From Hymenopus coronatus (Eukaryota; Arthropoda; Insecta; Mantodea; Hymenopodidae): DNA of 64,000 bases. Of the stretch, positions 46,397-58,440 are shown one piece after another. Both the position numbers and the translations under genes were made by a program. The DNA lies in the NCBI GenBank assembly GCA_030762935.1, contig CM060888.1, forward strand, positions 115,145,468-115,209,467, given 5' to 3'. The notes below the pieces were generated by a model that was given only the letters and a program-made list of their open reading frames with translations, was not told the DNA's origin and searched no databases. The first letter of the stretch is position 1. Every line of letters begins with the position of its first letter.

Positions 46397-47358
46397 ATAT
46401 ATATGTATATATATAGATAGATAGATAGATAGATAGATATATAGATGGATGGATGGATGGATGGATGGATGGATGGATGGATGGATGGATGGATGGATGG
46501 ATGGATGGATGGATGGATGGATGGATGGATGGATGGATGGATGGATGGATGGATGGATGGATGGATGGATGGATGGATGGATGGATGGATGGATGGATGG
46601 ATGGATGGATGGATGGATGGATGGATGGATGGATGGATGGATGGATGGATGGATGGATGGATGGATGGATGGATGGATGGATGGATGGATGGATGGATGG
46701 ATGGATGGATGGATGGATGGATGGATGGATGGATGGATGGATGGATGGATGGATGGATGGATGGATGGATGGATGGATGGATGGATGGATGGATGGATGG
46801 ATGGATGGATGGATGGATGGATGGATGGATGGATGGATGGATGGATGGATGGATGGATGGATGGATGGATGGATGGATGGATGGATGGATGGATGGATGG
46901 ATGGATGGATGGATGGATGGATGGATGGATGGATGGATGGATGGATGGATGGATGGATGGATGGATGGATGGATGGATGGATGGATGGATGGATGGATGG
47001 ATGGATGGATGGATGGATGGATGGATGGATGGATGGATGGATGGATGGATGGATGGATGGATGGATGGATGGATGGATGGATGGATGGATGGATGGATGG
47101 ATGGATGGATGGATGGATGGATGGATGGATGGATGGATGGATGGATGGATGGATGGATGGATGGATGGATGGATGGATGGATGGATGGATGGATGGATGG
47201 ATGGATGGATGGATGGATGGATGGATGGATGGATGGATGGATGGATGGATGGATGGATGGATGGATGGATGGATGGATGGATGGATGGATGGATGGATGG
47301 ATGGATGGATGGATGGATGGATGGATGGATGGATGGATGGATGGATGGATGGATGGAT
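46397..47358. repeat. Long (TGGA)n tetranucleotide array with TA and TAGA leader
   Basis: 46397-46416 is TA/TATG-like and 46416-46444 is TAGA units. From about 46445 to 47358 the unit ATGG repeats about 228 times with no interruption that I can see. Four bases per unit give open frames of over 300 codons in all three forward frames (repeating W-M-D-G), which are artefacts of the repeat. The stepwise change TA to TAGA to TGGA suggests mutation of one simple tract followed by expansion. Confidence 0.97.
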
Positions 47359-47612
47359 AGAAAATAATGTTGAAACAGATAAGATAAAATATAATAGAAG
47401 GTATTACCGAATCAAAAGCTATAGTTAATTGTAAGTATTATTTTCATAATTTTACTTTCCGTATTTTAATACGTACATACTGTTGAAAGGAATAACAATA
47501 CCATATTTACACATGGACAGTTAAAAAAACAAGGACATGTTGTTGACTTTACCTCCAATTCGTCACATATATGTACTACAGAAAACTTTGTGTGCATATT
47601 AATTTAAAAAAA

Positions 47613-48278
47613 ATCTCACGTGTTTCATTCACCTAGCTTTCTCTAGCTGTTCCATTACAAACTATTTTTTAAAAAGATTTTTCATTTATCTGCATTATGG
47701 TAAACATTAGGAGAACATTATTTTAAGTAGAAGGAAATGAAAGAATATTAAAGAGATAGTCGAATCTTTTAAATTGTAACAATTCGGTTTCGATTCACTT
47801 TGATTGGCTATCAGTAAAACAAGAGAGATGAAATGAAATGTGGCTTCCCATTTGAGAAAACTTATATAATTTAAAATTGAAACCGATAGTAAGAAATATC
47901 TCGAAAACGGCTAATTTTGTATTTTAACGATATCTGCCTTTTTATGCAGTAGGTTTTTGTCTGTCTCTTACGGTTTAACATTTATACAAAATTTTGTTAA
48001 ATGCATCCAGAATAATGCGGTCTTCAGAGGCTATTCCCAGAAAATTCAAAACATATATGTTATATATATATCAACCATATCGCAACAAGCATTTAAAATT
48101 TTTGATTATTGCTTTAGCCTAGTGATTGTATTATTTCCTTTCTACTTACAAGAAAACAAGTAATAAAACATTTCTGTTAATGTTTATCTCGATTAGCATG
48201 AATTATATAAAAATAAGCTTTTTAACAGTAATTTATTACCGAGATGTAGAGAAAGCCATGTGAATGGAACACATCTGA
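47613..48278. mobile_element. Family H fold-back: hairpin half plus inverted hairpin half
   Basis: 47613 to about 48055 is '-' orientation (ATCTCACGTGTTTCATTCAC to TTCCCAGAAAATTCAAAAC). About 48060-48278 is '+' orientation (TCGCAACAAGCATTTAAAAT to GTAGAGAAAGCCATGTGAAT and ACATCTGA). Both outer ends are therefore the hairpin terminus, in mirror image. Neither half has a microsatellite or a near-palindrome end. Confidence 0.7.
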
Positions 48279-48289
48279 CTTTTTCCAAT

Positions 48290-48712
48290 GTCTAGAGTGA
48301 AGTTCTTTTCAGTGTGCTGTTCATGATGATCGTTCGCTTGGGTGTGAAATTTCAGTTTTCATGTTAGGTTCTACTATTAGAAGACTTGTTTATAACTTTT
48401 TAGTAAAGCTTATAAGAGAAGTCGTTTTTTCGTAGTTTCGCTTGAGTTGCTTGGTATCTTACAACTAGATTTCTATCGATCTAGCTCAGTGGAGTTCATT
48501 CCTTTCGCCACCATAAGGAAGCTGCTACTGTTGCCCGATTTAACCTCGGCACATTATTCACGCCTAACAATAAAGGAAATCCAGAAACGGAGCCGGTCGG
48601 CGGTTATTATGCTGCCATGCAGCAGCATAAATTATACCTTGGGAACCATGTTGTTGGGACAACTGCTGCGATAAAGACATTCCTTTGTGGTTCCGAAAAA
48701 GTGTGGTGTGGA
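48290..48712. other. Unique sequence without recognised features
   Basis: A 75-codon open frame (48447-48674) has no recognisable motif. No family member is seen before the SINE at 48725. Confidence 0.4.
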
Positions 48713-48724
48713 TAAGCAAGCTGA

Positions 48725-49000
48725 AAAAATGGAAATGGCGTGTTATTTATGGACGCTCTTTAACTGCTGTGGTTCTCAGCGTCCCATTCTAAATTGGGCG
48801 TGAAAGACCGCTTAATTTTGCTCAGAGGCCTCTCTATCAGATTGAGGTTCTTTTGCGTGCCGTAAATCTACGACACGGGACCAACGGCTTTACTTCTCTT
48901 CCGAAGGAAGCCATACTAAGGATTTTTACACCCGAAAAAATCCATCGTCCTCTGCCGGGTTTGAAGTTAGCATGGTAACTATTACTCTACTGAGAGCGAC
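48725..49000 (-). mobile_element. tRNA-derived SINE, family A, with target duplication
   Basis: The left (3') end is TGGCGTGTTATTTATGGACG. The body matches the other copies. At the right, the B-box arm is deleted (TGCCGGGTTTGAAGTTAGCA), but the A-box side (AGCATGGTAACTATTAC) remains. TAAGCAAGCTGA flanks both sides (48713-48724, 49001-49012), a perfect 12-bp duplication. Loss of the B box would disable its Pol III promoter. Confidence 0.88.
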
Positions 49001-49087
49001 TAAGCAAGCTGAGACGGTCATTGTTTACAAGTGTAAAATTCAAGAAAATCTAACGTGTAACCTTTCATAACTTACTCTACTCATTAG

Positions 49088-49330
49088 CGAGTAAGTTGGC
49101 TGTTTGGTAGCACGCGAGGCTCGCATTTTGGACGTCCCGGGTTCGATTCCTATTGACTGTCCACTCTGATCTTAGGTTTTCATTGTTTATCCTGGTCGTT
49201 AGATGAATACTGGGGTGATATCTCGTGCACCACAATGTCCTTTCCCTCATTTATCTTCGTATTCGTGCTTTATGTATGCTTTTAGGTTTCGTGGCGTGAG
49301 GCGCAGTTGCTAGCTCCAAAGAAATATTTT
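49088..49330 (+). mobile_element. tRNA-derived SINE-like element
   Basis: TTGGCTGTTTGGTAGCACGC (A box) and GTCCCGGGTTCGATTCC (B box) lie about 30 bases apart, as in a tRNA. A body follows with TCTTAGGTTTTCATTGTTTA, CTGGTCGTTAGATGAATACT and GGGGTGATATC. The stems of the tRNA head are imperfect. The right end is uncertain, and the similarity may extend to about 49500. Confidence 0.55.
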
Positions 49331-49702
49331 TCCCCCCATGGGTGCTAGAGGATTCTCAGGTTGCACGAGTCGTCCATCGCCCTTTTTGGCAGCCCCAGTA
49401 CTGGTTCGGGTCTTTAAGTCAGGATATACCAGAAGCTTCCACGTGACTTTGTGCCCTGGTACTTCATCGCTTCCTCCTTGAGAGTGTTAGTCACAATAAA
49501 CCATGTAGGTCACAGTGTGTAAGGAGTTCCTCATCTCGTTGTACATCGTACCTATATCCTCCCATGGGCGTGTTTTATATACATATCTATCCCCATCACA
49601 GTAAATATTTGTCTAAAATTGTTTTACATTAGGCAATAAATACAAATGTTTGTATCACAAGCTGATTTTATCAGTAATGAACTCAGGCAAAAAAAAAAAA
49701 AA

Positions 49703-50413
49703 ATCTGATGTGCTCCATTCACATGACTTTCTTTACAGCTCTGTAACAAATTAATGTTAATAAGCTTATTCTTTTGTCTATTTCATACTAAAACATTAGA
49801 AACATTATTACTTAGTTTCCTTATAATTAAAAGGGAAATAAGGGAATACACCAGCTGACAAGTCATATTTTAAAACTGAAATCAATAACAAGGAATATCT
49901 CAAAAACGGCCAACTCTACGAGAAAAATGTATGACAAACTGTGTGTTTTATCGTGATCTACATTTTTTGTAAAGTTTATCTATCTCTTACGGTTTACCAG
50001 TATGATGAGGTCTTCAGAAGCTATTCCCAAGAAATTCAAGATATTTCATTTGTCATAAAAGTATCTTAAAAATGCGGCATTTAAATATAAATCGTTGGAG
50101 CCATCTTTGAGAAAATCAAAATGTTCGAAATTTTCATGTAAAGGGTAGTTGGGGGAGGGGGGATTTTATTGAAAATCTTCGTGTCGCATCCTTGCAAGAT
50201 ACCAAGCATAAATTCCAAGTATGGTATTTAATAGACATTTCGTTTTTGAGCTACACTGCCCACAATCACACATGGACGAACAGACACACACGGACATTTT
50301 TCTGAAAATGTTTTGTTGAATTAAGGGGGTCTCAAAACATGTATTTTGGCAAAATCCCGGTATAGAATTTTTGGGTGCAATATAAATATGTACATAGTAC
50401 ATATAGAGAAAGT
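49703..50413 (-). mobile_element. Family H element, internally deleted
   Basis: It begins ATCTGATGTGCTCCATTCAC directly after a 15-base A run and ends ATGTACATAGTACATATAGA, GAAAGT. The body has lost about 80 bases near GGGAATACACCAGC and part of the near-palindrome. The AC tract is minimal (50284-50291). Confidence 0.85.
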
Positions 50414-50467
50414 AAAAATGAGTGCACACTTTTAAAAATGCTTCATAAAAAGCAAAATAAACAAAAA

Positions 50468-51176
50468 ATCTGATGAGTTCCATTCACATGACTTTCTCTA
50501 CATCTCCGCAACAAATTATTGTTAAAAAGGTTATGCTTGTATTTAGTTCATGCTAATCGAGAACAAATTAGCAGAAATAGGTTTATTACTTGCTTCCTTG
50601 TAAGTAGAAGTGAATGAAGGGAGTACTATAGTTTAAATGATAGTCAAAAGCTGGTTGCTATTTGACTGAAGTTCCTTTGTTTGTATCGACGGGAGTTGAC
50701 AAATTCCTGTATGAGAAAAGTATGTTTTTTTAAAGCTGAAACCAAAAACAAGGAATATCTCAAAAACGATCAACTCCACGAAAAAAAGTATATAACATAA
50801 ATTGTGTGTTTTAACGTCCTATAACTTTTTTGTTAAGTAAGTTTTTGTCCATCTTTTACAGTTTAGCAGTTATGCAAAATTCCGTAAAATTCATCCAGAA
50901 TAAAGTAAGTCTTCAGAAGCTATTCCGAGAAAATTCAAGATGTACATTTTATTTGTCAGGTAAATATTTTTAATATACCATATTTTAATCAAAACCGTTA
51001 GAGCTATTTTTGAAAAAATCAAAATTTTCGAAAAAGTTTCATGTAAGTAGTAGTTTGGGGTGGGGGCATTTTTCTAAAAATCTTGGTGTCGCATCCCTGG
51101 AAGATACTAAACTTAAATACTAAGTTTGGTATTTTACCGACTTTTCGTTTTTGATTTATCGTGTTCACAGACACGG

Positions 51177-51238
<62 letters not shown>

Positions 51239-51369
51239 ACTCACACTTGTGGACCTTTTTCTGAAAATGCTTTCTTTCATATATTTCCGGTGAAATCTGG
51301 GTATCGAATTTTTGGGTGAAGTGCAATACCTTCTCTATACACCATGTACATAGTACGTATTGAGAAAGT
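50468..51369 (-). mobile_element. Complete family H element with the other long AC tract
   Basis: It starts ATCTGATGAGTTCCATTCAC after an A6 run. It has the full body, a pure AC tract at 51178-51231, then TCACAC units. It ends CATGTACATAGTACGTATTG, AGAAAGT. Only 54 bases separate it from the previous copy, in the same orientation. Confidence 0.88.
51178..51231. repeat. (AC)n microsatellite inside family H
   Basis: About 27 AC units, at the family's fixed microsatellite position. Neighbouring copies have a handful of units there. Confidence 0.95.
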
Positions 51370-51788
51370 AATAATTTCTGCATAGTAAGGCTTTAACAAA
51401 TACTAATGATATAGCCTTTCGGAAATGTGTATGCTATGAAGAAAGTTATTACAAATCAAACAATTTATTTAATAAATGTTTCTATCCTTGCTTATAACGA
51501 CATATATAAAATGATATCATGTGCTATTTACAGATTAATCGAGCTTTACATGTTCTTGACCACGCCGACGAAATACAGCAGTCAACAACACCAGGACGAT
51601 TATAATTTTTCGATTTTCTTTACACATTATGGAGCACTTTTTTTTCAAATGAAAACTTGCTTTTTATGGAAAATTTCTTGAACGATTTTATCTTGGTACA
51701 TCAATTATGCTAAACATAACTATGGCTGTTTTTGAGTTATGTTATTCCTCCCTTTCTGGTACACTATACCGACATGTCTATGCTTTTT
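51370..51788. other. Unique sequence between two family H copies
   Basis: No gene or repeat recognised. An 84-codon open frame (51427-51681) has no known motif. Confidence 0.4.
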
Positions 51789-52638
51789 TACTTTCTCTAT
51801 ACTCACTATGTATAGAGAATGTATTGCACTCCACCAAAAAATTCGATACCGAGATTTCACCGGAAATATACGTTTTAGGTTCCCTTGTATCCAAAAAAAG
51901 TATTTTCAGAAAAAGGTCCGTGTGTCCTTGTGTCAGTGTGTCCGTGTGTCTGTGAACACGATAACTCAAAAACGAAAAGTCGGTAAAATACCAAACTTGG
52001 CATTTAAGTTTAGTATCTTCCAGAGATGCGACACGAAGATTTTGAGAAAAATCCCCCACCCCAAACTACCCTTTACATGGAATTTTTTTCGAAAATTTTG
52101 ATTTTCTAAAAAAATGGCTCTTGACGATTTTGATTAAAATATCGTATATTAAAGTTATTTACCTGACAAAATGTATATCTTGAATTTTCTGGGAATAGCC
52201 TCTGAAGACTACTTTATTCTGGATGAATTTTTCATAACTACTAAACCGTAAGAGATGCACAAAAACTTAACCCATAAAAATTGTAGAGTACGTTAAAACA
52301 CACAATTTATGTTATATACACTTTTTTTCGTGGAGTTGATCGTTTTTGAGATACCTTTTTCTTGGTTTCAGCTTTGAAAAACTTATACTTTTTTCATACA
52401 GGAATTTGTCAACTCCTGTCCATACAAACAAAGGAGCATCAGTCACACAGCAACCAGCTTTTGGCTTTCACTTTAACCTATGTTACTCCCTTATTTCGCT
52501 TCTACTTACAATAAAGCAAGAAAGAAGACTATTTCTGCTAGTGTTTCTCGATTAGCATGAAATAAATAAAAGATAAGCTTATTAACAATAATTTGTTACA
52601 GAGATATAGAGAAAGTCATGTGAATGGAACACATCAGA
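51789..52638 (+). mobile_element. Complete family H element
   Basis: The left terminus TACTTTCTCTATACTCAC has a shortened near-palindrome (CTATGTATAGAG). It carries a GT-rich tract (51917-51950), the full body, and ATAGAGAAAGTCATGTGAAT with ACACATCAGA at 52638. T5 runs border both ends. Confidence 0.88.
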
Positions 52639-52639
52639 T

Positions 52640-54420
52640 TTTTGCTTTCGAGGAATTCCTAGTCAACAATTTACGTTGAGAATGCTATCTTAAATTGTTT
52701 GTTAAAATGCAGCACTTCCTCTATCTTCGTCTAGCAGTGGATAAAGCTCCCTCTTACCAATAAAAAGAGTTATTTGCTGCTCTGTAACTTGGTTACATAG
52801 GTGATGAAGTTACATCAGAGTGACAAAAAGTGTGAGAGTAGCCGACAGTCATTAAGAATAAAAAAAAAAAAAAACAAAAAAAAAACTTCACATTTTAAAC
52901 GCTTGCTGTTCTTTCTCTATATACTAAGTATAACCTTCTCTGTCTCGGCGGACTGTTTGCATGATCTGCCAAGCGATAGCCGGCGGTTAGCTTTGAACAT
53001 TACGTTCTTTTTATGCATCCGCCGCCTGGCATCGTCTATTATCGGAAACGTCATGGACACTGGCGAGTGAGATGGATAGCTCAATGTTGATGCGCCTTAG
53101 CTGTTCAGTAATATTAATGGAAGTTACCAACTAGCTGACAAATTGACAAATATTAAAATGTGTGTAGCTCTCCTTCGATCTTCCTATACCTCCTTCATCG
53201 TCTCTCCCTCTCCAGCCCTTTCACTTTCGCTCCTTCTCTCTTCCATTCGCAATTATTATCTCTCCCTCTACTTTCTCTTCACTGTATTTATTACACAATA
53301 TAAATAAGAACAAAATTCCATATTCTAAAATTTAATATCCATGCAATAAATATTATTATAATATTTAAATAAATTAAAATGATAATTTAATTTATTTTTA
53401 AATATAAATCTTCCTCTTGCTTCTCTCTCTCGTTTTCTGTTTAACGCATGTATTTTCTCTGCGGTATTAATAAACCTGATAACACAAATTAGAGGTTTAA
53501 TAAAACATACCAACACACTCGACTTTTTTGCATATTCTAACGTTTGTTAAACATTTCTCCTAATAATTATCTATTGTACCTGAATAGCAGTGTCGCAAAT
53601 TAATGCTGTTTCGTAGTATACATTCTATAAACGTTTGTAGATAAAAATCGGCAGTAACATTTTGACTAAAAAGTTTCTTGTGTAACATATTTTCAAAAAC
53701 TCAATAAGAAATATTTAGATTTTTAGATTGTGTACGTATTTCATCACCCCCCCCCAAATCCTTTAGGAGATTATAATAATAAGCAAAAACTTTAAACTTG
53801 CAAAATTTACCTGCAGGATAACCTGATAATACGTGTTAACCCCAGTTATTTAGCATGAATCGAAATTTTCTAGAGCATTTCAATTAAGTTTTACAACTTT
53901 TGAGAAAATATGCTCATCCACACTGCAGTTAAGTACTGATGCATTGTATATGTAAAGGAAAGGTGCAATAAATGCTTAAGAATCCTAAAAGATGTCACAT
54001 AGGGTGGAAAATGCTAAGATTTGTGCTCTCTGTTAATGTATAACAAAAGATTTTCTGATGTGGCGAAGGCACCTACTAATCGTGGAAACGGATGACTCAT
54101 TTACCGGACTAGCTAGGTTCAACTATTATTTCGACCGATCCCTCAGAATAAATGTGCGTAATAAACACCATACCCACATAAAGTCCATTTGCCATTTCCC
54201 CGCAGTTTGAATATTTACATTCCAGAAAGTTCTTTCCTGTTGCTTAGAGAGAAAGTTCTCCTTCCAGAACATTTGACCTTGCACGTGGGACTTCTTGGCC
54301 ATCAAGGAGTTAAACAGTGTAGTTTGTTAAACAGTTATGGAGCGTGGAAAGAGGCAAACAGTGTCGAATATGCCGTTGTGATTAGTGATTCAGCAGTTCA
54401 GTTGAAATTGTGACTCGGTA
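52640..54420. other. Unique sequence without recognised features
   Basis: Contains an A-rich run near 52859-52887 and CT-rich sequence near 53200-53280. Open frames are at most 89 codons and show no motif. No family member was recognised. Confidence 0.45.
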
Positions 54421-54424
54421 GTAA

Positions 54425-54712
54425 GTGTGATTCGAAGTCTCAGTTGACTGCCTCTGCGTTTTAACTTCTCACCCACAAGTCCCGGGTTCGATTCCCGGTT
54501 GGGGCGGGGAAGTTTCCTTTAACTAGATTCGTTCTCTAACTTCCACAGGGTATGAAATATGAATGGTAAGTGAATGTGTGTGTTTAATAGTATAAAACTA
54601 AAAAGACCAAGTTAACAAACCCTAAAGTTCAGTGAGAAAAGAGTAGCTGTTGTTTGTGAAGTCAAAGCCCCTGATATGACCATAGAAGTTAAAGGGGCTG
54701 TACAAATGAGTT
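54425..54712 (+). mobile_element. tRNA-headed SINE, 36.6-kb family
   Basis: The T-arm GTCCCGGGTTCGATTCCCGG is intact, while the A-box half is degraded. The body includes GGGGCGGGGAAG and TTAACTTCTC; the tail GAAGTTAAAGGGGCTGTACA matches the tail at 36850-36870. A family H copy starts right at its 3' end. Confidence 0.7.
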
Positions 54713-54714
54713 TT

Positions 54715-55597
54715 AATGTGTTCCATTCACATGACTTTTTCTACAACACTGTAACAAATTATTGTTAAAAAAAGCATATTCTCTTATATACTTTATGATA
54801 ATCGAAATAAACATTTGCTGAAATTGTCTTAATTACTTGCTTCCTTGTAAGTAGAAGGAAAATAAAGGAATACACAAGAATAAAACGATAGTCAAATCTT
54901 TTAAGAGCTGGTTGCCATGTGATTGAAATCCGTTTCTATGCAGGACCAGGAGATTACAGCTTTTCGTGTGAGAAAATTTAAGTATTTTAAATCTGAAATA
55001 AATAACAAGGAATATCTCATAAGTGGTCAATTCCACGAAAACAACTTACATAACATAAATTGTGTGTTTTAAGGTCATCTACATTTTTTGTGAGTAAGTT
55101 TTTGTCTATCTCTTACAGTTTAACAGTTATGCAAAATTCAGCAAAATTCATTCAGCATAAAGAGGTCTTTAGAGGCTATTCCCAGAAAATTCAAGATATA
55201 CATTTTATTTGCCATATACATATCTTAAATATGCGGAATTTTAATCAAAATCATTAGAGCAATTTTTGAGAAAATCAAAAATTTTGAATTTTTTTCCATT
55301 TAAAGTGTAGATTGGATCGGGGGGCGGGAGATTTTTCTCAAAGTCTTCGTGTTGCATCCCTGGAAGATACTAAACTTAAATACTAAGTTTGGTATTTTAC
55401 CGACTTTTCGTTTTTGAGTTATCGTGTTCACAGACACACGGACACGTTGACACACGGACACACACGGACCTTTATCTAAAAAATTCTTCTTCTGGATACA
55501 GGGGACCTCTATTTCCGGTGAAATCTCGGTATCGAAATTTTGGGTGGAATGCAATACCTTCTCTATACACAATGTATTAAGTACGTGTAGAGAAAGT
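54715..55597 (-). mobile_element. Complete family H element
   Basis: It starts AATGTGTTCCATTCACATGA and ends CACAATGTATTAAGTACGTG, TAGAGAAAGT. It has the full body with an AC-rich tract (about 55434-55466). Its left edge coincides with the SINE tail, so it probably inserted in the A/T-rich SINE 3' end. Confidence 0.85.
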
Positions 55598-55721
55598 AAA
55601 AAAAGGGTCAGTTGTGTTGTGTTTTAAGTGTATGGCAGTGTATATGCTGTGCTACTCTGAGTGTCTAAGTGCTAAATAAAGTATATTTAGCATAACTGGT
55701 GTTTTCATTTGTTACAGTGTC

Positions 55722-55830
55722 AACCCGAGCGAATGGCTCAGGCGGAAAGGTCCGTAGTCGATTTTCGAGAGAGCTCGAGTTCAATTTGACCAAAGTTTTT
55801 GTGGTTTCCCCCAGTGCTCAAAGTAAATAT
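55722..55830 (+). repeat. tRNA-like SINE head
   Basis: GAGCGAATGGCTCAGGCGGA resembles an A box of a tRNA with a long variable arm, and GAGCTCGAGTTCAATTTGAC a B box. TTTGTGGTTTCCCCCAGTGC follows, a motif also seen after other SINE heads (compare GGTTTCCCCCGCC near 44470, minus strand). The 93-codon minus-strand open frame here is a shadow. Confidence 0.45.
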
Positions 55831-55839
55831 TAGATTATT

Positions 55840-56162
55840 AATATCACGATCTAAATTATCAGCAATACAAGTAAAATACATGGTTAATAGCAAAATATCT
55901 GCCATCCAACAACAGGTAATAAAAAAAGGTAAACTGAACAACGTTGTCTGACATTTAGGTTTTTGTGGACAGGTCGAAGCTGCCACCTGCCTGTCACATA
56001 AAGAAGTGGAGGTAGTCATCTAGCTTTAACGCGTAACGAAGAAACATGGTAAGGCACTGGGATTAGCCCTAAAAGGTTAACTGTTCGTTACGCACATATC
56101 CCGGAGGTATCTCATGACAGATCCGTCGTGATATGATCCGTAATTAAATTGGCTTAAAAGTA

Positions 56163-56200
<38 letters not shown>

Positions 56201-58430
56201 GAGAGAGAGAAACACATACCAAATATATTTACAAAATATAATACACAATCCAATACTTTCAGATATGTATGTCCTGCACAACGCAACAGCACGTATGAGC
56301 TAAGGAATATCACATATTAATCTTTGTATTCCACGTATCCATTCTTACATAATGTGCATAGGGATCCAATGAGGATGATAAGATGGTCACTTAAAGCAGA
56401 ACAGTCTTCTGCTATACCGCCCGTGTTATTTTGCATTTGTCTGCCACACTTTATTGAATAATAATTTATGTATATTCCTAAAACTTTTACAGTTTGTTTT
56501 TAAAGTTTTCTTTATATTAAGACGAATAAGCTAAAGAAAACCCTTAGTTTTTAAATATAATTTTTAAAGACAATTTCTTTTTTGCAAATCAATTATACAT
56601 TATTCTTGTTTTAAAATAAACCGGTTTGAATTAACCAAATCGCATTCATAGTTTTATTTAGTAGGGTAATATTAATAAACGAAACAATTTAAGGCATGTA
56701 CCTTCAATACTATATTAATAATAACACACTAAGCGTATACATTCGCCAGTTGGGAAAAACAGGTTTAAATATTTTACTATGAATTTTTCCCACACTCTTA
56801 TTTAGAAGAGTTCAGGACTATAATCGAAGTTACCACCTCTTTTTGGTTCTTTTGTGGTGCCTCTTCAGGCGAGTTTAGACATTTTTTTCCCTTCAGTTCA
56901 GCAAATATAGCCTTAAAGGAAATCTGTAAAGGATTCAGCAAGGGTTGCACACATATGAGGTTATCCAACTGAGGGCAAATGTATAATTGGATGACTCGTA
57001 TTTCAAGAAGTCCAATGTTATAAGCATCTAATCGATTTTATATATACTCATTAAAAATATATGAGACGATTTCAATGTCTAGAAAATACCTACTTTAGTA
57101 TATGATTTAAAGAAGATTATTGCTTTGTCAACATTCAGACAATTAGAACAATAATAACAATAATAATATTATAATAATAATTAATAATAATAATAATAAA
57201 CACTTTTGTCAATAGGTTTTGCTGTTTTATGCAAACATAGCTGACATAGATGTATAATAATTATGTATTTAAAATTATCATTTTGTCTGCACATTCTTAT
57301 AATACATATCTGTACGCATCTTAAATAATCAGAACAACAACAAAATATTAAAACTCATTATTAGTGTCAGCTCATTGTTATTTTGCCTTAAACGATATGT
57401 TTTACTACACGTCTTAAATATTCAAAATAATAAAAAGTACTAAAACTCGTTGTTTTTGACAATTTTGACTACTGTCTTACATTAAACTCCATGTTTTCGA
57501 GACCTACTTTTCTATCAAACCGTTCCTCCATTGCAACAAGGATCTCATTCTGAAAGAGGTCCGTTCCAGAACCGCGATATGAGTTAGAGAAAGAGGGAGA
57601 GAGAGAGAGAGAGAACATACATACTTCAGAATCGAAATCAATAAAATATGCGGATATTACAGGAAATCAAAACATAAATCATGTTGAGTGTTACTTCATA
57701 ATTCACAAATTATATGAAGTGAAATTATTGATGAAGGATTTTGCATTTGATACTACATAGCGTCATTTTTTTTCTTATCAAAATATTTCTTTTTTTTAAA
57801 CTGGTTCGTATACAAATACTTATTGTTACATTTTATGAGTAAGGGCTAAAACTAAAAGAAGAGACCTCTCATGAAAAAAATACTATTTACCTTATTTTGC
57901 AAGCTGGAGAGAGATCGAAAAATCCAAAACAAGAAGGTGGTATTAATCGTTGAGTAGATCAATAGCAACAGAACCTATAAAACTGTGTGTAGGCTTTACT
58001 GTATTGGAATGTTTGAAATATTAAATTTACTGTAGCCCTAAAGGAAACTTACTGAGGTAACGAACGTTCACAACATTCAGTTTTGTGGATGGATAATAAG
58101 AGTTCAGTTTCACTGCAAATCATTCTTCACAGCAGGCGGAATTATATGATTCTGTATTTAGATGTGGAGTTAAAATATTACGTGCATTGCAAACTTCAAA
58201 TTTCCAAGAGGTTTTAGAGACTGCAATTTTCTTAAACATAATTTTTGCCCTTATTTGGATATAATAAAGTCAATGGACTTCATTCTATAATTGCTATCTG
58301 ACGTTCAACTGTTTTTATACCTTTGTTCATTATGGCAATAACACAGCAAGTACAATTGCTCCCCTCAGTAGAGGAGGTACTAAAGAACCTGCTATAGGTA
58401 AAAATAAAACTTTAAGAAAGAACCTTAGCA
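55840..58430. other. Unique AT-rich sequence with simple repeats
   Basis: GA-rich tract at 56163-56211, a second at 57594-57614, and an AAT-rich patch at 57150-57200. No gene or family member was recognised. Confidence 0.45.
56163..56211. repeat. (GA)n microsatellite
   Basis: An AG/GA run with one GGGG interruption. The Ser/Leu-rich minus-strand frame through it is an artefact. Confidence 0.9.
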
Positions 58431-58440
58431 AACGAAAATG

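Noticed and set aside
46445..47428. Open frames of over 300 codons encoding repeating W-M-D-G in three frames
   Set aside because: They arise from a four-base repeat unit that has no stop in any forward frame. No start context, non-repeat domain or splice evidence supports a protein.
55738..56019. Minus-strand 93-codon open frame
   Set aside because: Its C-terminal part is the reverse of a SINE head, and the rest has no motif.
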